Notes under the pieces: generated by a model
What the model was told of the DNA's origin: nothing
Database searches by the model: none
What the model saw: only the letters and a program-made list of their open reading frames with translations
Source of the DNA: an uncultured Alistipes sp.
GTDB lineage: Bacteria > Bacteroidota > Bacteroidia > Bacteroidales > Rikenellaceae
Assembly: GCA_959604655.1 (NCBI GenBank)
Contig: CAUHCL010000041.1
Coordinates: 1 to 16,427 of the forward strand
Reading direction: 5' to 3'
DNA length: 16,427 nt
Position numbers and translations under genes: made by a program
Shown here: positions 1-6,332 of the stretch, piece by piece
Position numbering within the stretch: position 1 is the first letter of the stretch
Layout: each line of letters opens with the position of its first letter

Positions 1-141
1 CGGCAGGTCGCGGTATATCTGACGCGAATCGGTCGAGACGACGGGAGAGCCGAAGTGTTCGGCCACGGCGACGGCCAGGTCGGTCTTGCCCGACCCCGTC
101 GGGCCGACTATGACGATCAGGGTCTTGTCGGTCGCTGTCAT
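1..141 (-). CDS. miaA: tRNA dimethylallyltransferase MiaA, N-terminal part only
   Basis: MiaA transfers a dimethylallyl group to N6 of A37 in tRNAs that read UNN codons. Only the first 47 codons lie in the window; the rest runs off the left edge. The visible part has the P-loop GPTGSGKTDLA at residues 13-23, followed by the STDSRQIYRDLP segment at residues 36-47, which is the conserved MiaA region contacting substrate and tRNA. The ATG (rc of 139-141) lies 4 bp downstream of the stop of the pRiA4b ORF-3-like gene, so the two are surely co-transcribed. Seen: P-loop plus STDSRQ signature. Known: this pair of motifs is diagnostic for the family. Nothing can be said about the C-terminal part. Confidence 0.93.
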   Translation of the reverse strand, partial: MTATDKTLIVIVGPTGSGKTDLAVAVAEHFGSPVVSTDSRQIYRDLP

Positions 142-145
142 GGGA

Positions 146-658
146 TCAATACTCGTCGTCGTAACTGTCGTCGCCTTCGAAATCGCCGTATTCGCCCATC
201 ATCTCCTCGAAGATGGAACCGCCCTGCTCGCTCGCCTCAGGATCGTACTGGTCGGGCGCGGGCGAGTGCTCGAATTGCAGGCGCGGATACTCCATGCCAT
301 CCTCGGGCTTTTTGGCCTCGACCAGTTCGAGATAGTAGGCCCGCTGCGAGAAGGGGTCGAACACATATATGAGGCGGTCGCGCAGACGCCTGAGCACATC
401 GCACAGCCGCACCGAGGCCATAGGTATCGGCGCGCCCTCGACACCCTCGCCGAGCCCCATATCCATGCAGGTGAACTCGCGCAAACGCTCCCACCGATCG
501 TCGGCCGTATATAACGACGCCATGCACGGATCGTAACGCAGCATAGCGATAATAAATTCGTGCAGATCGAGCAGCGATGCCTCGGCATCCATCTCGAAAT
601 CGCGTACGAAATTGTCGTTTTCGTCGCTCAGCATCCTGAATCTGTAAATCATCGGCAT
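146..658 (-). CDS. pRiA4b ORF-3-like (IS1096 passenger/TnpR-like fold) conserved protein
   Basis: This 170-residue acidic protein is of the type annotated in Bacteroidota as plasmid pRiA4b ORF-3-like. Recognisable features are the start IYRFRMLSDENDNFVRDFEM, the helix LLDLHEFIIAML (residues 29-40), the ERLREFTCMDMG segment, the RLCDVLRRLRDRLIYVFDPF core (residues 84-103) and a very acidic tail rich in Glu, Asp and Gly (about residues 135-170). The family's molecular role is not established; despite the name it is not a transposon resolvase. The first ATG is preceded by AAAGGAG (669-675) about 10 nt upstream, which supports this start over the second Met two codons later. It is first gene of a transcript continuing into miaA, a neighbourhood I recall from other Bacteroidales. 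Confidence 0.82.
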   Translation of the reverse strand: MPMIYRFRMLSDENDNFVRDFEMDAEASLLDLHEFIIAMLRYDPCMASLYTADDRWERLREFTCMDMGLGEGVEGAPIPMASVRLCDVLRRLRDRLIYVFDPFSQRAYYLELVEAKKPEDGMEYPRLQFEHSPAPDQYDPEASEQGGSIFEEMMGEYGDFEGDDSYDDEY

Positions 659-692
659 ATTTTTCTTGCTCCTTTAACGTATCAATGAAATA

Positions 693-700
693 CAAATATA
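693..700 (-). promoter_or_regulatory. Bacteroidota-type -7 promoter box for the pRiA4b ORF-3-like/miaA transcript
   Basis: Read on the minus strand the sequence is TATATTTG, a full match to the TAnnTTTG -7 box of the Bacteroidota primary sigma factor. It would place transcription start roughly 25-30 nt before the ATG at 658. No TTTG sits at the usual 19-21 nt spacing upstream; the nearest is 25 nt away, in GATTTG. Confidence 0.6.
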
Positions 701-894
701 GCACAAAAAGATTATTTTCGGCGATCAAATCCGCGATTTGTCAGGCTCCCGCGCTCCGTCGGCTCTCCACGATCGCCGCGAAGCTGTCCGTCGCCCGCAT
801 AATCGAGGGGGACAGCGCCACAGGCACGCACGGTATAAGCATGGCCCGCTCGGACGAAATGCGCGAGAATCTGCTTTGAGAACGCAGAAGGCAA

Positions 895-926
895 AGCGGG
901 GCCGCCCTATTTCGGGCGGCCCCGCT
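895..926 (-). terminator. Strong hairpin terminator downstream of the 141-residue unknown gene
   Basis: A perfect 13-bp inverted repeat, AGCGGGGCCGCCC (895-907) and GGGCGGCCCCGCT (914-926), is separated by the 6-nt loop TATTTC. On the minus strand it is followed by TTTGCCTTCT, a short imperfect U-tract. It starts 21 bp past the stop of the gene at 948-1373, which fits a rho-independent terminator for that gene. Confidence 0.72.
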
Positions 927-947
927 GCCGTAGGCAAGCATCGAGGG

Positions 948-1373
948 CTAAAGGATCTCTACCGCCTCCGACTCTTTCTCGTCCTCGCTGCACCGAGAGT
1001 TCATCCGAGCCTCTTCGTCGCACGGCAACGGTAAAGCCGACTCCGCGTCACGGGTGCGGACGCAGCGGGTCTTGACGTAGCTCGCCGAAGCGAGCACGCG
1101 CCGCAAATCCTCAGGCAGCCGATCCGTATCGCGGGGAGTGTTGACCAACGCCCACAGACCGACGACGATATACGTCGGAATCTCAACGTCGTCGAGCGGA
1201 TCGTTTTCGGCATCGAGATAGGACGAGAATGTCTCGAAACTGACGCCGAACAGGTGGCTGACGTAACAGCGGTAGATCCAACCGAGATTGCGTGTCGAGT
1301 AACGGCCTTCATAAAGCATGCAGACCAGAAGACGTACGACAGCCTTGCGCACGTCCAAAAGTTTTGAAGTCAT
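948..1373 (-). CDS. Unrecognised 141-residue protein, basic/hydrophobic N-half and acidic tail
   Basis: I do not recognise this protein. The N-terminal 55 residues are predicted helical, basic and aromatic (LLDVRKAVVRLLVCMLYEGR, then NLGWIYRCYVSHLFGVSFETF), suggesting a compact helical domain. A middle segment (about 56-95) includes IPTYIVVGLWALV, too short and isolated to call a membrane helix. The C-terminal 40 residues are low in hydrophobics, with Cys at 104, 118 and 128, and end in an acidic stretch. Start is the ATG read as rc of 1371-1373; I see no clear Shine-Dalgarno sequence. The gene is monocistronic: gaps on both sides, its own hairpin terminator downstream, and an inverted repeat in its leader. 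Codon use is GC-rich like real neighbours, so I think it is translated. Function unknown; a small regulatory protein is a guess only. Confidence 0.7.
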   Translation of the reverse strand: MTSKLLDVRKAVVRLLVCMLYEGRYSTRNLGWIYRCYVSHLFGVSFETFSSYLDAENDPLDDVEIPTYIVVGLWALVNTPRDTDRLPEDLRRVLASASYVKTRCVRTRDAESALPLPCDEEARMNSRCSEDEKESEAVEIL

Positions 1374-1396
1374 GATAGAAATGATTTAAAAGATTA

Positions 1397-1420
1397 GCGG
1401 TCGGAACCATTCGCGACCGC
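1397..1420. repeat. 7-bp perfect inverted repeat upstream of the 948-1373 gene
   Basis: GCGGTCG (1397-1403) and CGACCGC (1414-1420) are perfect reverse complements separated by 10 nt. On the minus strand a partial -7 box GATTTTTG (rc of 1424-1431, one mismatch to TAnnTTTG) lies directly upstream, so the repeat would begin near the transcription start and lie in the leader. It could be an operator or a leader hairpin; the sequence cannot decide. Confidence 0.4.
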
Positions 1421-1832
1421 ATGCAAAAATCAATTCTAACGACTGTCGCCGCCAACGGGCGGATACGTTATTATATTTTTTTAATTATTAGACAGATACG
1501 CCGTTTTATAGCGCGATGATTATAACGTCGGTATAGGGCGGCGACGTATTGTGCGAAATCGAGCGTATGATTGTTTTTCGGATCGGCCCGTCGGAATGAG
1601 GGCCCGGATATGATGCTGCGGCAATGAAGTGAAAGGCTTGAAGTCGAGCGCGAACAGAAGATTACGCCTCGGCGGCATACGAAAAGCGCGGACCAATTCT
1701 TCCACATCGGAATCCGAGGTCTTCGACTTACCTGTACCCCTGATAATGGAATAAAGCCCACGCCGTAAACAGCATGGGCGTCAAACTCTATTCCTCGGGG
1801 TAATTTGAAAGTGTCGAAGTTTCGGATTCCCG

Positions 1833-1857
1833 AAATAAAAGCCAACGCCTTTTATTT
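1833..1857. repeat. AT-rich perfect 9-bp inverted repeat
   Basis: AAATAAAAG (1833-1841) and CTTTTATTT (1849-1857) pair perfectly around a 7-nt loop. It lies about 70 bp past the trmB stop on the minus strand, so it may help end the ricT-gldH-trmB transcript, but it lacks a following U-run on that strand and is AT-rich rather than GC-rich. A relic of an element end is an alternative. Confidence 0.35.
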
Positions 1858-1923
1858 ATACGTCTATGTGTGTCGTTTACATCTTCATTACCTTTTCGTG
1901 TAACTATTCTGTTGCGCGAGGCG

Positions 1924-2667
1924 TCACTTGCGCGCCGCCTCGTTATCCTTTTCGAGTTTGTCGTCCTCGTCCCAATCGAACATGTCGAACTGCGTTCGGC
2001 CGCCGAGCGAGAAACGGGTGTAGGTTATGGGCAGCCCGCATTGCAGGAACTTGCTCTCGTAGGCCGTCTTGACCGACAGCTCCTCGTCGGCATAGCCCGT
2101 TCCGTAGATGTCGTTATTGGCCACATCGCACGGCAGGCCGAACCGACGTATCACCTCGCCCGTGTAACCGAACAGATGCTGCGAATCGGTCTTCAGGTTT
2201 ATTCGGCCGTCGGGGCGCAGGAAGCGGGCGTAATATTCGAGAAAGAGGGGCGACGTCAGACGTTTTTTGGCGCGGCGCGTCTTGAGCTGCGGATCGGGGA
2301 AGGTGATCCATATCTCCGACACCTCGTCGCGGGCGAAAAACGAATTGATGAACTCTATGCGCGTGCGCAGGAATCCCACGTTGCCCATGCCGTTATCGGT
2401 AGCCGTACGGGCACCGCGCCACATGCGCGCGCCCTTTATGTCGACGCCTATGTAGTTGATCTGCGGATTGCGCTCGGCCAGCGCTATGGTGTATTCGCCC
2501 TTGCCGCATCCCAGTTCGAGGACGATGGGATTGCCGTTGCCGAAGAAATCCTCGTGCCAGCGCCTCTTCAGGGGGTGATCCTTGTGAAATATATCCTCGA
2601 ATTCGGGCTGCACCAGGCATCGGAACGTAAGGTTTTCCGCAAATCGTCTGAGTTTGTCCTTTCCCAC
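1924..2667 (-). CDS. trmB: tRNA (guanine-N7-)-methyltransferase
   Basis: TrmB methylates N7 of G46 in the variable loop of tRNAs using S-adenosylmethionine. The 247-residue protein has the class I methyltransferase motif I VLELGCGKGEYT (49-60), motif II region YIGVDIKGARMWRGA (72-86), an NVGFLRTRIEFI acidic-loop region, and the family signature ITFPDPQLKTRRAKKRLTSP (121-140). The last differs from the proteobacterial FPDPWPKxRHxKRR form and is the version usual in Bacteroidota. Near the C-terminus TAYESKF (201-207) matches the conserved T-x-YE-x-x-F tRNA-binding element. A charged tail of about 17 residues follows. Start is GTG (rc of 2665-2667), 4 bp after the gldH stop, which indicates operon coupling; there is no Shine-Dalgarno sequence. 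Last gene of the ricT-gldH-trmB operon. Confidence 0.95.
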   Translation of the reverse strand: MGKDKLRRFAENLTFRCLVQPEFEDIFHKDHPLKRRWHEDFFGNGNPIVLELGCGKGEYTIALAERNPQINYIGVDIKGARMWRGARTATDNGMGNVGFLRTRIEFINSFFARDEVSEIWITFPDPQLKTRRAKKRLTSPLFLEYYARFLRPDGRINLKTDSQHLFGYTGEVIRRFGLPCDVANNDIYGTGYADEELSVKTAYESKFLQCGLPITYTRFSLGGRTQFDMFDWDEDDKLEKDNEAARK

Positions 2668-2671
2668 TTAT

Positions 2672-3124
2672 CTATTCTGTTATCTGTTTCGAAAAATCCA
2701 TGCCCGCCGCCTCGACGCCGTTCACCTCGCCGACGGGGGTTATGCCTACGACATACTCGCCCTCGCAGGCGAATCTTACGTTGCGTCGGTAGGGCATGCG
2801 GATGTCGGTCCGCCGTATATTGCCCCGCCACCGCACCGACGAGGGAACCGTCACGCGCTCGACGCAGCGGAGCGAGTCGGGGGTGGTGACGGCGATGTCG
2901 AACCGCAACTCGCGGCTGTCGAACGAACGGTCGACATGCAGCACCAGATCGAGGTTGCGGAGCGCGGTGGTGTCGTCGTTGCAGAAGGTCACGACGGCCT
3001 CGTCGCTCCACGATATGACGTTCACGTCGGCGATCGCCACATCGCACTCGGCCATGCGGCACTGCACGAGCGTCACCGACGCCACCAAGGCCGCCGACCG
3101 CAAAATGCGACTGCACCACCGCAT
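2672..3124 (-). CDS. gldH: GldH-family lipoprotein (divergent)
   Basis: Probable GldH, a lipoprotein first described in Flavobacterium gliding motility but widely kept in non-gliding Bacteroidales. The 150-residue protein has an N-terminal signal-like segment (residues 1-22) ending in LVQC. Its mature part carries the family pattern: an early W followed by beta-strands (ISWSDEAVVTFC), a NLDLVLHVDRSF segment, a WRG motif near residue 99, and the closing GEYVVGITPVGEVNGVEAAG, which parallels the GldH pattern G-x-Y-x-(F/V)-x-x ending in GI-x-x-VG. Gln just before the candidate lipid-modified Cys22 is atypical for a lipobox. Start ATG is 3 bp after the ricT stop. Position between ricT and trmB supports the call; sequence similarity alone is modest, and its role outside gliding species is unknown. 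Confidence 0.62.
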   Translation of the reverse strand: MRWCSRILRSAALVASVTLVQCRMAECDVAIADVNVISWSDEAVVTFCNDDTTALRNLDLVLHVDRSFDSRELRFDIAVTTPDSLRCVERVTVPSSVRWRGNIRRTDIRMPYRRNVRFACEGEYVVGITPVGEVNGVEAAGMDFSKQITE

Positions 3125-3127
3125 CGG

Positions 3128-4765
3128 TTACTCGGTTTTAGGCGCCGCCGATTCGGCATTTCGCGCATTGCCGTCGCCGCGGTTCTCGCCCTGCGGCCTG
3201 CGGCCCCGACCGCCTGCGTTTCTGTTGCCGCGCGGCCTGTCGGCTCTGTCAGCCCTGTCGGTCTTGTCTGTCTTGTCGGCCGCACCGTTACCGCCCTCGG
3301 CCGAAGCGGCATGGGGAGCGTTGTCGCTACGTGCATTATTGTTATTGCCGCCACGGCCGCGGTTGCCGCCGCCTCGGCGTCTGTCGCTGCGGCGTTCGCC
3401 GTTGCCCTGCTTTGCTTCGCCGCCGTTAGCTGCTGCCGCCTTGTCGGGCGATACATTTTCGGCCGTCGGAGCGTTGGCGGCGGGAGCGTTCTCGCGGCGC
3501 GGCGGACGGCCCGCACCGTCGCGACGGTTGTTGCGGTTGCGTCGTTCGCGGCCCTCGGCACCCCCGCGCGGCGTATTCTCGTCGGCCGTCGCGGGCGCAG
3601 TCTCGGCCGCCGACTGCTTGGCAGCGCGGTCCTTGCGGCCGCCCTTGTTGCGGCGGCGCTTGTTGAGATTGTCGAAGCGGGTGATGCTGTCCTCCTCAGT
3701 GCGGAATGTCGGCTCCTCGTCGATTATCTCGTTCTGCTTGTCGGCTATCGAATCGACCTTCTTGCCCGCGCGGTTGAGAGCCATGATCTCCTTCACGCGC
3801 GACACGGGTATGGTGACCATGTTGGCCATGGCGTCTTTGCTGCTGCTGAACGACATGGTGTGGGCCAGAATGTCGGTCTTCACCAGATGGTACTCGCCGT
3901 CCATGGCCTGCAAAGGCTCGCGCAGACGGGGAATGCCCTGACGCGCGTCGGCATATACGTCGTATTCGTACATGAGGCAGCATTTGAGTTTCGAACACTG
4001 CCCCGCGAGTTTCTGGGGATTGAGCGATATATCCTGCACGCGCGCGGCGTTGGTGGTGACGCTCGAAAAGCTCGACACCCACGACGCGCAGCACAGCTCG
4101 CGGCCGCAGGCGCCTATGCCGCCTATGCGCCCCGCCTCCTGGCGCGCACCGATCTGCTTCATCTCGATGCGGATGTGGAAACGCTCGGCGAACACCTTTA
4201 TCAGCTCGCGGAAATCGACGCGGCCTTCGGCTATGTAGTAGAATATCGCCTTGATCTTGTCGCCCTGATACTCCACGTCACCGATCTTCATGTCGAGTCC
4301 CATCTCGGCCGCGATCTGTCGCGACTGTATCATCGTGTCGTGTTCGAGCGCGATGGCCTCCTGCCAGCGTTCGATGTCGTAGGGTTTGGCCTTGCGGTAA
4401 ATCTTCCTGTACTCGCCGTTGAACGGGGTGAAACCCGTGCGGCGGATCTGCTTGGCCACCATGTCGCCCGTGAGCGATATGATGCCTATGTCGTGCCCGG
4501 GCGACGCCTCCACCGCCACGATGTCGCCGCGCTTGAGCGGAAGGTCGTTGACATTCCGATAGTAGGAACGGCGCGTATTCTTGAATCGGACCTCGAAGAT
4601 GTCGGTCGGGACATTGTCGGGATAGCTTTCGAGCCACGGCGTTTCGTGGAGCTTGAAACAGCCTTCGACCGTCTCCACTTCGGGGGTCCCGTCACAGTCG
4701 CAGACACGGAAGCCGCGGCCGATTTCGGGCATATGTTTTTCAGAGCAACATTTGTTACAACTCAT
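3128..4765 (-). CDS. ricT: RicT/PSP1-domain protein with long basic low-complexity tail
   Basis: RicT (YaaT, PSP1 C-terminal domain) in Bacillus forms the Fe-S-bearing RicAFT (Y) complex that promotes RNase Y-dependent mRNA processing; its role in Bacteroidota is less clear. Residues 1-365 form the conserved part: FEVRFKNTRRSYYRN (57-71), the DIVAVEASPGHDIGIISLTG core (81-100), and a cysteine cluster GACGRELCCASW (218-229) with GQCSKLKCCLMYEYD (256-270), the likely Fe-S ligands Cys220, 225, 226, 257, 262 and 263. Two further Cys pairs sit near the N-terminus (CNKCC, CDC). Residues about 369-545 are a disordered tail rich in Arg, Gly, Asn, Asp and Ala with RGG-like and DKTDKTDRADRADR repeats. 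I chose the ATG reading MSCNKCC at 4765; only a TTG lies upstream. First gene of ricT-gldH-trmB, 64 bp after the MATE gene stop. Confidence 0.92.
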   Translation of the reverse strand: MSCNKCCSEKHMPEIGRGFRVCDCDGTPEVETVEGCFKLHETPWLESYPDNVPTDIFEVRFKNTRRSYYRNVNDLPLKRGDIVAVEASPGHDIGIISLTGDMVAKQIRRTGFTPFNGEYRKIYRKAKPYDIERWQEAIALEHDTMIQSRQIAAEMGLDMKIGDVEYQGDKIKAIFYYIAEGRVDFRELIKVFAERFHIRIEMKQIGARQEAGRIGGIGACGRELCCASWVSSFSSVTTNAARVQDISLNPQKLAGQCSKLKCCLMYEYDVYADARQGIPRLREPLQAMDGEYHLVKTDILAHTMSFSSSKDAMANMVTIPVSRVKEIMALNRAGKKVDSIADKQNEIIDEEPTFRTEEDSITRFDNLNKRRRNKGGRKDRAAKQSAAETAPATADENTPRGGAEGRERRNRNNRRDGAGRPPRRENAPAANAPTAENVSPDKAAAANGGEAKQGNGERRSDRRRGGGNRGRGGNNNNARSDNAPHAASAEGGNGAADKTDKTDRADRADRPRGNRNAGGRGRRPQGENRGDGNARNAESAAPKTE

Positions 4766-4829
4766 GGATGGCAAAAAATTTTTGTAAAAATAAGAAAATT
4801 ATTCCGTATTTCCGCGCAAAAATCTCGAT

Positions 4830-6224
4830 TTACCTCGTTCGCGCCTCCAAACGGGCTATATCGCGACGCACGCGGCGCACGGTCATCACAGCACAGCACG
4901 ACAGCCCCACGATGAATCCCATCACCAGTCCCACGGCCTCGAATCCGCACTTGAACGCGAGCAGCCAGCCCACGGGGATGTTTATCAGGATGTACGACAC
5001 GAACACGATCGGCATTATGACCTTCACGTCCTGCAATCCGCGCAGGATGCTGATCGATATGGTTTGCAGGCAGTCGGACACCTGGAACAGCGCTATGTAG
5101 ACCAGCATGGTGGCGGTGAGCTCTATGACGCGCGCATTGGTGGTGAAGAGCGCGGGGATGGCGAAGCGCAGCAGCACGAAGCACAGCGCCGCCGTCATGC
5201 ACCAGGCCAGCCCCAGCTGGTAGGACGCATTCACGGTGCGCCTCAACGATCGAAAATCGCCCTGACCGTATATGTGCGAGCAGAGGATGGTCGTCGCCGA
5301 GCCGATGGCGACCACGATCATGAACGTGATGTTCATCATGTTGGTGCCTATCTGGTAGGAACTCAGGGCATGGGCGCCGAACGCCAGCACCATGATGTTG
5401 GCCACCACGAATATGCTGGCCTCCATGAACATCTGGAACGAGATGGGGATGCCGACCTTGAGTATGCGGAGCATGGTGCGCAGACGGAACGCCTGCATGC
5501 GCAACGCTTCGGTATAGACACTGAAACGTCCGCTGCGGAAGAAGTACGCGACGATCATCACGCACATGCAGATTCGCGAGATCAGGGTGGCTATGCCCGC
5601 ACCCACGGCGCCCATGGGTTCGAAACCGCATTTGCCGAAGATCAGCACCCAGTTGAACACGATGTTTATCGCGTTGCATACGATGATGACCACCATGGCA
5701 GTGCGCGTATTGCCTATTCCTTCGAGGAACTGCTTGAAGGTGAAGAATATCATCGAGGGGAACATGCTCCACACCAAAGTGTCGTAATAAGGCAGGGCCG
5801 CATGGGTGACCTCGGCAATCGATGCGTCGCTGCCCGAATCGATCATGATCCCGCCCAGAAGCGAGAGCAGAGGCCGTGCCGCGACGAGCAGGGCCGAGGC
5901 AGCCAGACCCGTCAGCATGAACAGCACAGCGCCGTTCTGCAACAGTTCGGCCGCATAACGCCTGTCGTCACGGGCGAAGTACTCGCCCACCAAGGGCGTG
6001 AGTCCGAACGAGAGGCCCATAGCCGCGATGAAGACTATGAAGAATATACTCGTGCCGAACGCGACGGCAGCCAGCGGCGTGGGGTCGTCACCCCCGTAGC
6101 GGCCCACCATGGCAGTGTCGGCCAACTGCACCGTTATCTGCCCCATCTGCGACAGGATGACGGGCAGCGCGAGGCGCAGATTGTTCTTATAAAACGGTTT
6201 GTATGCGGTAAAAAATTTCATCAT
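4830..6224 (-). CDS. MATE-family multidrug/cation exporter
   Basis: A NorM-like MATE transporter that would export drugs or organic cations across the inner membrane in exchange for Na+ or H+. From the chosen start it has 464 residues and about 12 hydrophobic segments in the two-bundle MATE layout. The first helix carries the typical SQMGQITVQLADTAMVGRYG element; the pseudo-repeat begins near ILKVGIPISFQMFMEASIFV in the second half. The PFYKNNLRLALPVILSQMGQ entry is as in Bacteroidota homologues. The open frame extends 20 codons upstream to another ATG at 6284, but that extension is Arg/Pro-rich and unlike the family, so I prefer the paired Met codons (rc of 6219-6224). No TAnnTTTG box is visible in the 108 bp before it, so it may be read through from the barrel-protein gene. 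Substrate cannot be told from sequence. Confidence 0.92.
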   Translation of the reverse strand: MMKFFTAYKPFYKNNLRLALPVILSQMGQITVQLADTAMVGRYGGDDPTPLAAVAFGTSIFFIVFIAAMGLSFGLTPLVGEYFARDDRRYAAELLQNGAVLFMLTGLAASALLVAARPLLSLLGGIMIDSGSDASIAEVTHAALPYYDTLVWSMFPSMIFFTFKQFLEGIGNTRTAMVVIIVCNAINIVFNWVLIFGKCGFEPMGAVGAGIATLISRICMCVMIVAYFFRSGRFSVYTEALRMQAFRLRTMLRILKVGIPISFQMFMEASIFVVANIMVLAFGAHALSSYQIGTNMMNITFMIVVAIGSATTILCSHIYGQGDFRSLRRTVNASYQLGLAWCMTAALCFVLLRFAIPALFTTNARVIELTATMLVYIALFQVSDCLQTISISILRGLQDVKVIMPIVFVSYILINIPVGWLLAFKCGFEAVGLVMGFIVGLSCCAVMTVRRVRRDIARLEARTR

Positions 6225-6332
6225 TGCCAAAAGATTTCGAAAAACGGAACGGGGACGGCGCACAATGCCGCCCGCATATCGCAAGTCGACCGCCGAGGGC
6301 GGCCGTTGCGGCTGCGGTTCGCCGCGGCGGGA

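Larger units (their letters stand above)
659..947. other. Intergenic region, promoter plus terminator, no convincing gene
   Basis: This 289-bp gap contains the AT-rich promoter region of the leftward gene pair (about 680-740) and the hairpin terminator of the gene at 948-1373 (895-926). Between them (about 740-880) lies GC-rich sequence open in several frames on both strands. The plus-strand frame ending at 879 has GC-rich third positions, but its ATG overlaps the minus-strand promoter and it resembles nothing I recognise. I see no supported gene here; a decayed gene fragment is possible. Confidence 0.5.
1374..1923. other. 550-bp gap with eroded or unresolved open frames
   Basis: No recognisable gene is present. 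The minus strand holds a 124-codon frame (1471-1845) and an overlapping frame around 1520-1735. The first ends in a Lys/Ile-rich AT-rich tail and the second has no ATG near its start; neither resembles a known family. Base composition is lower in GC than the flanking genes, and the sense of reading shifts between the two frames near 1700, as expected of a gene broken by a frameshift. Also present: the inverted repeat 1397-1420 near the start of the 948-1373 gene, and an AT-rich perfect 9-bp inverted repeat AAATAAAAG/CTTTTATTT at 1833-1857. No tRNA-like fold was seen. Confidence 0.5.

Noticed and set aside
685..879. 64-codon plus-strand frame with GC-rich third positions
   Set aside because: Its ATG overlaps the minus-strand promoter box at 693-700, there is no ribosome site, and both minus frames in the same stretch look equally codon-like; not enough to call a gene.
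1917..1942. CGAGGCG/CGCCTCG hairpin across the trmB stop codon as a terminator
   Set aside because: Half the stem is coding sequence and no U-run follows on the minus strand; likely chance.
2654..4915. 753-codon open frame on the plus strand opposite trmB, gldH and ricT
   Set aside because: It is antisense to three well-supported genes; long antisense frames are expected from their GC-rich third positions, and the translation is low-complexity with no domain.
6225..6284. 20-codon N-terminal extension of the MATE transporter
   Set aside because: Arg/Pro-rich and unlike MATE N-termini; the paired Met codons at 6219-6224 fit family length.
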